Assembly (NCBI GenBank): GCA_041082245.1
Contig: JBDOIE010000089.1
Coordinates: forward strand, 1 to 41,188
Length of the DNA stretch: 41,188 nt
Direction: 5' to 3'
Origin: DAOTVY01 sp041082245
GTDB lineage: Bacteria; Chloroflexota; Chloroflexia; DTKN01
Below, piece after piece: positions 16,549 to 24,111 of this stretch; within the stretch, counting starts at the first letter, position 1; each line of letters starts with the position of its first letter. A program made the position numbers and the translations under genes. The notes under the pieces were generated by a model that ran no database searches, had not been told where the DNA came from, and worked only from the letters and a program-made list of their open reading frames with translations.

Positions 16549-17463
16549 TCAGACCTCCGTTGTCTGCCGGCCCAGCGCCTCGCGCACGAGCACAGGCACT
16601 TCGGACAGGTGCTGGGCCACACGCACCCCTGCTTCACGGAGTGCGCGCTCCTTGCCTTCCACCCGGCCGCGGTCCCCTTCGACGAGCACCGCGGCATGCC
16701 CGAAGCGCTGCCCGGGCATCCGGTCCACGAACCGGCCGGCAAGGAAGGCAATCACCGGAAGGCGGGGTTTATGCTTCGCCACGTACTCGGCCAGTGCTTC
16801 CTCCTGCACGCCGCCGGGTTCCCCGAAGATCACGACCGCCTGCGTCTCGGGGTCATCCTCCAGAAGGGGCATCAGGTCGACGAAGGTCGTCCCTACAAGC
16901 GGGTCCCCGCCGATGCTCACGCAGATGCTCTGTCCCAGCCTTGCCTGGGTCAGGAGGCTTGCGAGTTCCGTCGTCATCCCGCCGCTCCGCGAAAGGACAG
17001 CGACCGGGCCCGGGGTGTAGGCACGGCGCACATCCTCGGCAGGTCCCCCCACCATGCCGATCTTCACCTTTCCTGGAAGCAGGATACCGAGGCTGTTCGG
17101 GCCGACAATGCGCGCGCTCCGATGTCGCGCCCAGGCGATGACCTCGGCGATGTCCCGCCGGGGAACGCGCTCGGTGACGATCACGAGCAGCTTCAGACCA
17201 TGTTCCAGCGCCTCCAGCGCGGCCTCGCGGACTGCACCCGCTGGCACGCTGATGACCGAGGCCTCTGCCGGGTGCGCTTCGAGTGCCTGGCGGAGGCTGT
17301 CGTACACCGGGACGCCATAGACCGCCGTGCCGCCTTTCCCAGGGGTAACGCCGGCAACGACCTGCGATCCGTAATCGAGCATGTGCCGGGTGAAGGTCAC
17401 CGCTTCGCGTCCCGTGATCCCCTGCACCACGATGCGCGTGGTTCGATCTGCTAGCACAGCCAT
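16549..17463 (-). CDS. sucD: Succinyl-CoA synthetase alpha subunit-like (or malate-CoA ligase alpha)
   Basis: A 304-residue CoA-binding and phosphohistidine subunit of an ADP-forming acyl-CoA synthetase. Seen: the Rossmann start IVVQGITGREA (11-21), GVTPGKGG (38-45), GPNSLGI (121-127), RSGGMTTE (159-166) and the phosphorylated histidine H256 in QRFGHA. It starts 2 bp after sucC ends. Sequence alone does not separate succinyl-CoA synthetase from malate thiokinase (MtkB); the downstream CitE-like gene keeps the second option open. Confidence 0.88.
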   Translation of the reverse strand: MAVLADRTTRIVVQGITGREAVTFTRHMLDYGSQVVAGVTPGKGGTAVYGVPVYDSLRQALEAHPAEASVISVPAGAVREAALEALEHGLKLLVIVTERVPRRDIAEVIAWARHRSARIVGPNSLGILLPGKVKIGMVGGPAEDVRRAYTPGPVAVLSRSGGMTTELASLLTQARLGQSICVSIGGDPLVGTTFVDLMPLLEDDPETQAVVIFGEPGGVQEEALAEYVAKHKPRLPVIAFLAGRFVDRMPGQRFGHAAVLVEGDRGRVEGKERALREAGVRVAQHLSEVPVLVREALGRQTTEV

Positions 17464-17465
17464 CG

Positions 17466-18662
17466 CTAGCGACTCCTTTCGACCGCCAGCCGGGCAGCCT
17501 CGTCGATCGAAACCGAACGGTCGCAGAAGGGGATGCCGTAGCGGCGCAGGATCTTGGTGCCTTCATCCTCCCAGGCGCCCGGAATGCGGAAAACGGCGAT
17601 GACCTCGCGAGGGTCGAGCCCGAGGTCCAGGATGCCGGCGATGACGCCACGGGCCACGAGGTCCACGCGCGTGTTGCTGACCACATTCATGATGACGGCC
17701 AGGCGCCGTACCCCAGGCTTGGAAAGGATGTGCCGGGTAAGCGCGCGGATCTTGCGCACGCTCGGGTTGCCGCCGATCTCGCAGTAGTTCGCCGGCCGGC
17801 CTCCGTGCGCCAGGATGGCATCGAACGCGGTCAAGCTGGCTCCGCCTCCGCCGATGAGCAGCCCCAGGTCGCCGTCGAATTCCACCACCCGGCCAGCCAC
17901 GCCACGGTGGTCCATCGCGTCGATCTCGGCCGCGGCCTGCTCGAACGGCGTCGGTGGTCGCGCGGTCGTCGGCCTGGGAGCGATCCCGTAGCGCTGCTCC
18001 AGCTCCGGATGTCGTCCGAGTGCTTCATCCTCCAGCTCGATGTGCGCGTCGAGCGCCAGCAGCTTCCCGTCTGGCAGGCGACGCAAGGGGTTGACCTCGG
18101 CGACCGTCGCATCGAAGCGTAGGAAGAGCTCGTAGAGGCGCCGCGTCAGATCGCCGAAGGCGTTCAAATCCGATCCACGCAGGCCGAGGGCCGCTGCGAC
18201 CTCGCGCCCTTTGTAGGCGCCGAACGGCCAGGCCATATCGACCGGCACACGGACAAGGCCTGCAGGGGTCGCCACAGCCGCTTGCTCGACATCCACACCG
18301 CCCTCCAGGCTCGCCAGGATCACCGGAGCGCGCAGGTGGCCATCGTAGGTCACGGCCAGGAACCACTCGGGCCCTTCTGGGGCACACCGTTCGACGAGCA
18401 CCTCATCCACGCGGAACCCCAGCAACTCGCGTCCGAGCATTGCGGCAGCCGCTTCCTGCGCTTCGGCTGCGCTCCGGGCAAAGCGCACACCTCCGGCCTT
18501 CATGCGGCCCCCGCGCGGTACCTGGGCCTTTATGGCTACAGGCAAGCCCAGCCGTTCCGCCGCTTCGGCTGCCTCATCGGGGTTCGACACACGGGCACCT
18601 TCCGGTACCGGAATCCCCTGCTCTTTCAGCAGTACTTTTGCTTCCCATTCGTACAGCCGCAT
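17466..18662 (-). CDS. sucC: Succinyl-CoA synthetase beta subunit-like (or malate-CoA ligase beta)
   Basis: A 398-residue ATP-grasp subunit that pairs with SucD to couple nucleotide hydrolysis to acyl-CoA formation. Seen: the N-terminal LYEWEAKVLLKEQGIPVPEG start, the nucleotide-binding KAQVPRGGRMKAGGV segment (about 46-60), the EVNPL metal site, LDAHIELED, and GGASLTAFD in the C-terminal ligase domain. ATG 18662 is where the family begins. It is 25 bp downstream of sdhB and 2 bp upstream of sucD. If it is a true SucC it makes or uses succinyl-CoA next to SdhAB. Confidence 0.88.
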   Translation of the reverse strand: MRLYEWEAKVLLKEQGIPVPEGARVSNPDEAAEAAERLGLPVAIKAQVPRGGRMKAGGVRFARSAAEAQEAAAAMLGRELLGFRVDEVLVERCAPEGPEWFLAVTYDGHLRAPVILASLEGGVDVEQAAVATPAGLVRVPVDMAWPFGAYKGREVAAALGLRGSDLNAFGDLTRRLYELFLRFDATVAEVNPLRRLPDGKLLALDAHIELEDEALGRHPELEQRYGIAPRPTTARPPTPFEQAAAEIDAMDHRGVAGRVVEFDGDLGLLIGGGGASLTAFDAILAHGGRPANYCEIGGNPSVRKIRALTRHILSKPGVRRLAVIMNVVSNTRVDLVARGVIAGILDLGLDPREVIAVFRIPGAWEDEGTKILRRYGIPFCDRSVSIDEAARLAVERSR

Positions 18663-18687
18663 GGAAACGCCCCCGTGCTTCGAAACG

Positions 18688-19404
18688 TCACGCGCTGCGC
18701 TCCCAGCACGCCGCTGGCGCAAGGGGCTGGCGCGCCAGCATCTCGCGCCCCCGGGCAGCAAGGGCCGCAAGCGGAATCTGCTTCGGACAGCTCCTCTCCC
18801 ACCGTTCGGCCGCTTCGGGGGAAAGGAGACCAGCCTCGGAAAGCATCCACAGGCGCACGGGCCCCAGTAAGTCTCGCGGGTCGAGGGCAAAGCGTACGCC
18901 TTGGGCCAGGGCTGCGGGATTCGCCGCCCCGACCCCGCCCGCGCCTGCCTGGCAGGCACCGCACAGGATGCAGAGCGCCCCTTCCATCGCGGCATCGACC
19001 GTGGGCGGCTCCATCGTCCCGGGATAGTCCGGACGGCGCAAGAGCCACGGAAGCAGGGCACGCAGCGACTCGAAGAAGGGGTCGATGTCCACGACGAGGT
19101 CCCGGAGGACAGGAAACCCCGGAAGCGGCGCGATGGTGACGCTTCCGGAAGGACCGAGCGCCTCCAGCACACGGGTCATACAGGCGAGCTGGGGCCGGCC
19201 GTTCACGGCCACGGCGCAAGACCCGCAGATGCCGCTGCGACAGGAGCGGCGGAAGGCCAGCGTTCCATCCTGAAGGTCCCGCACCTCGAGCAACACGTCC
19301 AGCAAGGTGTGGTTCGGACCCACAACGACTTCGTAGCGCTGCCAGTACGGCTCGCGGTCGCGCGTCGGGTCGAAACGTTGCACGACGATGGAGACCGATG
19401 CCAT
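18688..19404 (-). CDS. sdhB: Succinate dehydrogenase/fumarate reductase iron-sulfur subunit lacking [3Fe-4S] ligands
   Basis: A 238-residue electron-transfer subunit. The N-terminal plant-type ferredoxin domain has the [2Fe-2S] ligands C55, C60, C63 and C75. The C-terminal domain keeps C145-x2-C148-x2-C151 (CILCGAC) and C206-P, which correspond to the four [4Fe-4S] ligands of E. coli SdhB. The positions of the three [3Fe-4S] cysteines are occupied by A155, P196 and W202. In SDH enzymes that cluster passes electrons to quinone. The ATG shares one base with the sdhA stop (TGATG). No SdhC/SdhD gene is near. The enzyme is probably soluble or uses a different partner. Confidence 0.85.
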   Translation of the reverse strand: MASVSIVVQRFDPTRDREPYWQRYEVVVGPNHTLLDVLLEVRDLQDGTLAFRRSCRSGICGSCAVAVNGRPQLACMTRVLEALGPSGSVTIAPLPGFPVLRDLVVDIDPFFESLRALLPWLLRRPDYPGTMEPPTVDAAMEGALCILCGACQAGAGGVGAANPAALAQGVRFALDPRDLLGPVRLWMLSEAGLLSPEAAERWERSCPKQIPLAALAARGREMLARQPLAPAACWERSA

Positions 19405-21083
19405 CAGTACTTCCTCCCCGCCGGAGGGAACCGGGTGATCGACACCGGCACCGTGCTGAGCACTGGTCCCTCGGGCGACCAACGGGCGATCGTATGCACC
19501 AGCCAACGCTCGTCATCGCGCTCCGGGAAGTCCAGCCGACAGTGTGCCCCGCGGCTTTCTTTGCGGTAGAGGGCCCCCGCTGCGATCACCCGCGCGATCT
19601 CGAGCAAGTAGCCGCACTCCAAGTAGTCGATCAACCCGTAGTTGTACGCCTGCGGGCCGGACTCGAGGCGGATGCTCCGGTATCGCCCCGCGAGCGTCTC
19701 GATCGCCTCCCGGGCACGCTCCAAGCCCTCAGCCTCCCGGAAGATGCCCACTTGCTCGGTCATCAGCGTCGTGAGCTCCCGGCGTACTGCGGCGACCGGC
19801 TCGCCCTGGGCACCGGAACAGAGGCTCCGCACTTCCGTGTCCCACCGCTGGATTGCCCCGGCGAGGCACGGTGCGTCGCCCAAAGGTCTGGTGCGTGCGA
19901 TCTCGGCTGCGCGTGCACCGGCCCGCTTTCCGAACACCAGGGCATCGAGGAGCGAATTGCCCCCCAGCCGGTTCGCCCCGTGGACGCTTACGTTGGCGCA
20001 CTCCCCGGCGGCGAGCAAACCGGGGATCCCCGTTTCGCCCCAGACGTCGCAGCGGATGCCGCCCATGCTGTAGTGAGCCGCCGGCTCAACGGGCAGGAGC
20101 TCGTGCACGATGTCGACGCCGGCATAGGTCATGGCGAGCTGTCGTACCTGCGGCAACCGCGCTTCGATCTGTTGTTCTCCCAGATGGGTCAGGTCCAGCG
20201 CTACACCCCCGCCATCGAGCCCGCGGCCTTCGAGGATCTCGCGTGCGATCGCGCGGGAGACAACGTCCCGCGGAGCCAGCTCCATGGCCTGCGGGGCATA
20301 GCGCGCCATAAAGCGTTCGCCGTAGCGGTTGCGCAGGTAACCGCCTTCGCCGCGAGCCGCTTCCGAGATGAGGATGTTCTTCCCGCACAGGCTCGTCGGG
20401 TGGAACTGGACGAATTCCATATCCGCGAGAGGCGCCCCGGCCCGGTAGGCGATCGCCACCCCGTCGCCCGTGCAGGCGTGCGCGTTGGTCGTTTTCGCGT
20501 AGACGCGCCCGTACCCTCCGGTCGCAAGGACCACTGCCCGCGCGCGGAAGCCCTTGAGCCGCCCACTCGCGAGATCCCAGGCCACGATGCCGTGGCAACC
20601 GCGGTCGTCCACAGCGAGTTCCAGGAGGTGGTGCTCGGGGTAGACACGAACCCCGAGGCGCAGCAGCTGCTGGTAAAGCGCGTGAAGGGCCAGGTGCCCC
20701 GTGTAATCCGCGGCGAAGCAGGTGCGTGGGAACCCGGCTCCCCCAAGTGACCGTTGGGCGATGCGCCCCTCGGGGGTACGGGAGAACAGCACGCCCATCT
20801 GCTCGAGTTCCGCGATCGTCGCCGGACCCTCCTGACAGAGGATCTCGATCGCCTCCTGGTCGCCCAGGTAGTCGCTCCCTTTGACCGTATCCTGGAAATG
20901 GCGCTCGATGCTGTCATCTGCACCCAAGGCGGCGTTGATGCCCCCCTGTGCTGCGCCGCTGTGCGAGCGCGTTGGATACAGCTTCGAGACGACGGCCACG
21001 TCCAGGCCGGCACGAAGCGCTTCCAGCGCCGCGCGCAGGCCGGCGAGGCCGGCACCGACCACCAGCACGTCGTGCGTTTGCAT
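19404..21083 (-). CDS. sdhA: Succinate dehydrogenase/fumarate reductase flavoprotein subunit
   Basis: A 559-residue FAD enzyme interconverting succinate and fumarate. Seen: the dinucleotide fold VVGAGLAGLRAALEA (8-22), the covalent-FAD histidine H41 in RSHSGAAQGG, PRTCFAADYTGH, the FHPTSL active-site segment, EAARGEGGYL, HYSMGGI and NRLGGNSLLDALVFG. All catalytic segments look intact. It is the first gene of the tightly packed sdhA-sdhB-sucC-sucD-fdx-citE block, with 114 bp and a strong inverted repeat between it and the lactonase gene upstream. Direction of catalysis cannot be read from sequence. Confidence 0.9.
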   Translation of the reverse strand: MQTHDVLVVGAGLAGLRAALEALRAGLDVAVVSKLYPTRSHSGAAQGGINAALGADDSIERHFQDTVKGSDYLGDQEAIEILCQEGPATIAELEQMGVLFSRTPEGRIAQRSLGGAGFPRTCFAADYTGHLALHALYQQLLRLGVRVYPEHHLLELAVDDRGCHGIVAWDLASGRLKGFRARAVVLATGGYGRVYAKTTNAHACTGDGVAIAYRAGAPLADMEFVQFHPTSLCGKNILISEAARGEGGYLRNRYGERFMARYAPQAMELAPRDVVSRAIAREILEGRGLDGGGVALDLTHLGEQQIEARLPQVRQLAMTYAGVDIVHELLPVEPAAHYSMGGIRCDVWGETGIPGLLAAGECANVSVHGANRLGGNSLLDALVFGKRAGARAAEIARTRPLGDAPCLAGAIQRWDTEVRSLCSGAQGEPVAAVRRELTTLMTEQVGIFREAEGLERAREAIETLAGRYRSIRLESGPQAYNYGLIDYLECGYLLEIARVIAAGALYRKESRGAHCRLDFPERDDERWLVHTIARWSPEGPVLSTVPVSITRFPPAGRKY

Positions 21084-21107
21084 TGCTCCTCCGACCGAAA
21101 TGAGGGA

Positions 21108-21153
21108 GACGGCCCGGCCCCGGTCGCCCGGGGGCTCCGGGCCGTCCCTTTTT
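21108..21153. repeat. Strong inverted repeat between lactonase and sdhA genes
   Basis: GACGGCCCGG (21108-21117) and CCGGGCCGTC (21137-21146) form a 10-bp GC stem with a 19-nt loop that can itself fold. On the plus strand it is followed by CC and TTTTT, the layout of an intrinsic terminator, but no plus-strand gene needs one here. On the coding (minus) strand it could slow or partly stop transcription, or protect an RNA end, between the two parts of the operon. Confidence 0.55.
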
Positions 21154-21197
21154 CCAGCTCCGTGCCGGCCGCAAGCCGGATCGGGTCCCGCAGGGCG

Positions 21198-21983
21198 CTA
21201 GTCGTAATACTCCGGCGCGTGCTTCAGCTTCGGCCAGGAGTCCGGGTCGTGGCTGGTGATCACTTTCACCCCGTACACCCGGCGGAGGTTCCGGATCCGC
21301 TTGACCGACTTGACCACATCCGGCGGGCTGTACACCAGGCCCGGCAGCACGTCCTCGTTCAGGATCTCCTCGGTATAGATCAAGTCGCCGGTGAGGAGCA
21401 TCGGGCCGCTATTCTCGAGGTTCACCAGGAGCGACTGGTGGCCGGGAGTGTGGCCCGGGGTGAAGAGGATCTTGATCTTGCCGTCGCCGAAGACGTCGTA
21501 CTCGTCCTCCTGGAAGCCCTCGAGCAGGTACCAGTTCAGCCACGGCTTGTCAAAGTCGGCGCGGATGTAGGCGCCCCGCTGGTAAAAGTCGGGCACGTAG
21601 GCATACTGGAGCTCGGCCCGCTGCACGAAGTAGATCGCGTTGGGGAAAGCCCCGCAGCCGCCCGCGTGGTCCAGGTGCAGGTGGGAGAAGATGACGTGCG
21701 TGATGTCCTCCGGCTTGACCCCCAACTTGGCGAGCTGGTTCACAACGTACTCGTCCTCGCGCATCACGGGGTCGTAGGCCGCAACGACCGCCGCGCCCCA
21801 GTGCTTGATCTTGTCGCGGGCGACCTCCAGGGCGTTGCCCGTGTCGAAAAGCACCTTGCCCTTCTCGTGCTCGATGAGGTAAAAGGGCACCGGGACATCG
21901 AACGGCACGCCGACTCCGCGGCCCATGGTGAAGAGGTGTTTCTGGCTCTTCAGGATCCCGCACTGGAACATGTAGAGCTTCAT
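21198..21983 (-). CDS. Metallo-beta-lactamase-fold lactonase, AttM/BlcC-AiiA type
   Basis: A 261-residue di-zinc hydrolase that opens lactone rings. Seen: HxHxDH (H101, H103, D105, H106), H182 in TPGHTPGHQS, bridging D200 in LLTGD, and H245 in SHDPDSW. It also has features I recall from the AttM/BlcC branch of Agrobacterium: GNALEVA, HWG at 61-63, FDKPWLNW, YDVFGDG and the end KHAPEYY. AttM/BlcC opens gamma-butyrolactone to 4-hydroxybutyrate. ATG 21983 follows GGAGGAG. It shares a strand with a 4-hydroxybutyrate-type dehydrogenase and an aldehyde oxidoreductase, which favours gamma-butyrolactone over quorum-sensing lactones (inference). Confidence 0.82.
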   Translation of the reverse strand: MKLYMFQCGILKSQKHLFTMGRGVGVPFDVPVPFYLIEHEKGKVLFDTGNALEVARDKIKHWGAAVVAAYDPVMREDEYVVNQLAKLGVKPEDITHVIFSHLHLDHAGGCGAFPNAIYFVQRAELQYAYVPDFYQRGAYIRADFDKPWLNWYLLEGFQEDEYDVFGDGKIKILFTPGHTPGHQSLLVNLENSGPMLLTGDLIYTEEILNEDVLPGLVYSPPDVVKSVKRIRNLRRVYGVKVITSHDPDSWPKLKHAPEYYD

Positions 21984-22076
21984 GGCACTCCTCCTTCTCA
22001 CACCTGTCCGGTTTGCCCCGGACCGCAGAAACTACCACCATCGGGTCGCTACCCCCTCGTCAGCGCTGGGACCTCC

Positions 22077-22568
22077 TTACGCCTTCTTGGGCGTCAGCCA
22101 TGCCGGGATCATGACCGAGATGTAACCGAGCAGGATGCCGACGAAGAGCCCGATGAGCGTGTACAGGATGTTCAGGAAGGAGAAGAAGTTGTCGGTCTTG
22201 AAGGTGCCGAAGGTGTAGGCAAAAAAGGCCGCGAATGCGCAGAATGCGGCACTCGCGAGCTCGAGGGGCTTCCAGTTCATCAGCAGGACGAGCACCAGGG
22301 CGCAGATCCCCACGAGGACGGAGATGGCCACGAAGCCCAGCTCACCGCCGAGCTTCAGGCCGTAGAGGGCGACATGCCCAAGGAGTACACCCAGGAGCAT
22401 GGGGAACCCAGCCTTGACGATCGCCGCCGCGTTGCTGCCCGCGACGAAGAAGAAAGCCCAGCCGATGAAACCGGCCCAGGTGGGGAGGCTGAGCTTGATG
22501 GATACGTACGTCCAGAGGGCGGCGAGGATCCCGATGCTGATCGACAGCGCCACGAACTTGAGGCGCAT
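22077..22568 (-). CDS. DUF1097-family (YcdZ-like) inner-membrane protein
   Basis: A 163-residue integral membrane protein with about five or six hydrophobic segments (roughly 4-22, 29-47, 53-73, 78-98, 104-120, 132-155). The segment TWAGFIGWAFFFVAGSNAA resembles the DUF1097 family. Its function is unknown. It lies 26 bp after the alcohol dehydrogenase gene and 93 bp before the lactonase gene, so a role in moving a substrate or product of the pathway across the membrane is possible but unproven. Confidence 0.7.
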   Translation of the reverse strand: MRLKFVALSISIGILAALWTYVSIKLSLPTWAGFIGWAFFFVAGSNAAAIVKAGFPMLLGVLLGHVALYGLKLGGELGFVAISVLVGICALVLVLLMNWKPLELASAAFCAFAAFFAYTFGTFKTDNFFSFLNILYTLIGLFVGILLGYISVMIPAWLTPKKA

Positions 22569-22594
22569 CTCCTCTCCTCCTTGTCAGACTAGGC

Positions 22595-23878
22595 TTACCA
22601 GAGCACCATCGACTCGCGAAAGATCTGGGCGAGATCCTCCTTCGTGACCGGTCGCGGGCAACCGACCAGCAGGCGCTGCTGCTTCCACCCTCCTTCCACC
22701 AGCGCCGGGATGTCGTCCTCCGTGTAGCCGAGCGCGGAGAGGCCGTTCGGACAGCCAATATCGCGCATCAGCTGGATGAGCACCTCCGGAAGCTTCAAGG
22801 CCGCTTCCATGGGCGACAGCCCGGAGATGTTCGCACCGAGGAGCTGCGCGACGCGGGCGTGCTTCTCCGGGTTTGTGGGCACAGTGAAGCGGAACGCCGC
22901 AGGAGCTGTGAGGACAACGGACAGGCCGTGCGGCACGAGCGCCTCTTCCACAGGGTATTCCGAAGGCCTCCACTCGCGGATCATGCCGGCGATGGGATAG
23001 CCCAGGGCGTGCGGGATGTGGACCCCCGCGTTCCCAAATCCGATCCCGGCAAAGGTCGCGGCCATCGCCATGTAGCTCCGGGCTTCGAGGTCGTTGCCGT
23101 TGTAGCAGGCGCGGCGCAGGTACGTCCCGACCCACTCGATCGCCTTCTCGCTCCACAGGTCGGAGATCGGGTTCGCCCCTACGTAGGCCGGCCGCAGGCT
23201 GGGGTCCTCAGGCTTGGGACGGGTGTTGTACGGTTTGCAGGTGAACGACTCCGCTGCGTGCGTCAGCACATCCAGCCCGGAGAAAGCGGTGACCTGCGGG
23301 GGCATGGTCACCGTGTTCAGTGGGTCCACGATGGCCATCGTGGGGCGAATGTTCACGTGGGAGATGCCCGTTTTGACCTTCAGCTCCAGGAGGTCCAGCA
23401 CGATCACGGGCGTGGTCTCGCTGCCGGTTCCCGCAGTCGTGGGGAGGGCAAAGTGGGGCTTCAGAGGGCCGGGGACCAGTTTGCCCTGGCCGATCGGCTT
23501 GTTGATATAGTCGAAAAGATCGGCCGGATAGGTGTTGAACAGGTTCATCGCCTTGGCGGTATCGATCGTGCTTCCGCCCCCCAGGGAGACGAAGGCATCG
23601 TAGGTCTCGTCGCCCACCGCCTGGATCGCGGCGCGGAAGGAGACATCGGTCGGCTCGATGTGTACCTCGTCGTAGATGCGGAGCTGGATCCCCTCGCGCT
23701 CGATCACCTGCTTCACACGATCGATCAGGCCGAACTGCCACAGGTGCTTGTCGGCGACCAGCAATACCTTTTTGGCACCCAGGAGACGCAGCTCGTAGCC
23801 GAGCTCCTCGGTGGCACCGATCCCGAATTTCAACTTCCCCATGGAGAGCGGGATAATCGTTTCCAGTTGCACGGTCAT
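22595..23878 (-). CDS. Iron-containing alcohol dehydrogenase, hydroxyacid-oxoacid transhydrogenase (HOT/ADHFE1) type
   Basis: A 427-residue type III dehydrogenase. Seen: the nucleotide motif GGGSTIDTAKAMNLF (100-114) and metal ligands D203, H207, H290 and H317. It shares with human ADHFE1 the segments RPAYVGANPISDLWS, NDLEARSYM, FAGIGFGNAGVH and LVPHGLSVVL. ADHFE1 oxidises 4-hydroxybutyrate to succinate semialdehyde while reducing 2-oxoglutarate to D-2-hydroxyglutarate. ATG 23878 follows GGAGGAGGTG. The neighbours (lactonase, aldehyde oxidoreductase) fit a 4-hydroxybutyrate substrate. An ordinary NAD-linked 4-hydroxybutyrate dehydrogenase is the alternative. Confidence 0.82.
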   Translation of the reverse strand: MTVQLETIIPLSMGKLKFGIGATEELGYELRLLGAKKVLLVADKHLWQFGLIDRVKQVIEREGIQLRIYDEVHIEPTDVSFRAAIQAVGDETYDAFVSLGGGSTIDTAKAMNLFNTYPADLFDYINKPIGQGKLVPGPLKPHFALPTTAGTGSETTPVIVLDLLELKVKTGISHVNIRPTMAIVDPLNTVTMPPQVTAFSGLDVLTHAAESFTCKPYNTRPKPEDPSLRPAYVGANPISDLWSEKAIEWVGTYLRRACYNGNDLEARSYMAMAATFAGIGFGNAGVHIPHALGYPIAGMIREWRPSEYPVEEALVPHGLSVVLTAPAAFRFTVPTNPEKHARVAQLLGANISGLSPMEAALKLPEVLIQLMRDIGCPNGLSALGYTEDDIPALVEGGWKQQRLLVGCPRPVTKEDLAQIFRESMVLW

Positions 23879-24066
23879 CGCTTCACCTCCTCCGAGAGAC
23901 ACGGACCCAAACGTGTGCCGGACGGCACCTCGTAGCTCCCCGGGCTCGAGCGATGGGGGCCACCTCCTTCCTGCGCGACGAAGGTACAGCAGGCCACGCG
24001 GTTGGCACGCTTCCAGCGCCCCGCCATGCTGTCGTCGCTTCCTGACAACTTCTCACCCAGGATCAT
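23875..24066 (-). other. Possible 63-codon open frame in the gap before the HOT-like gene
   Basis: The 233-bp gap between the aldehyde oxidoreductase and the alcohol dehydrogenase holds one open frame of 63 codons. Its TGA overlaps the dehydrogenase ATG (ATGA). No good ribosome binding site precedes its first ATG (24066); a second ATG (24027) has only a weak AGGAAG. No family is recognised. It could be a coupled leader peptide or chance. Confidence 0.2.
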
Positions 24067-24111
24067 CTCGCCGTGTCGCAGCGCTGAGAGCCGTCGGTGG
24101 GCGATGAAGCT

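Noticed and set aside
15654..17454. Two overlapping plus-strand frames of about 500 codons opposite the citE-like and sucD genes
   Set aside because: Low-complexity Arg/Pro/Ser-rich shadows of the minus-strand coding sequence.
20754..22592. 612-codon plus-strand open frame across sdhA, lactonase and DUF1097 genes
   Set aside because: It is antisense to three recognisable proteins with intact catalytic motifs, and its own translation has no domain and no ribosome binding site.
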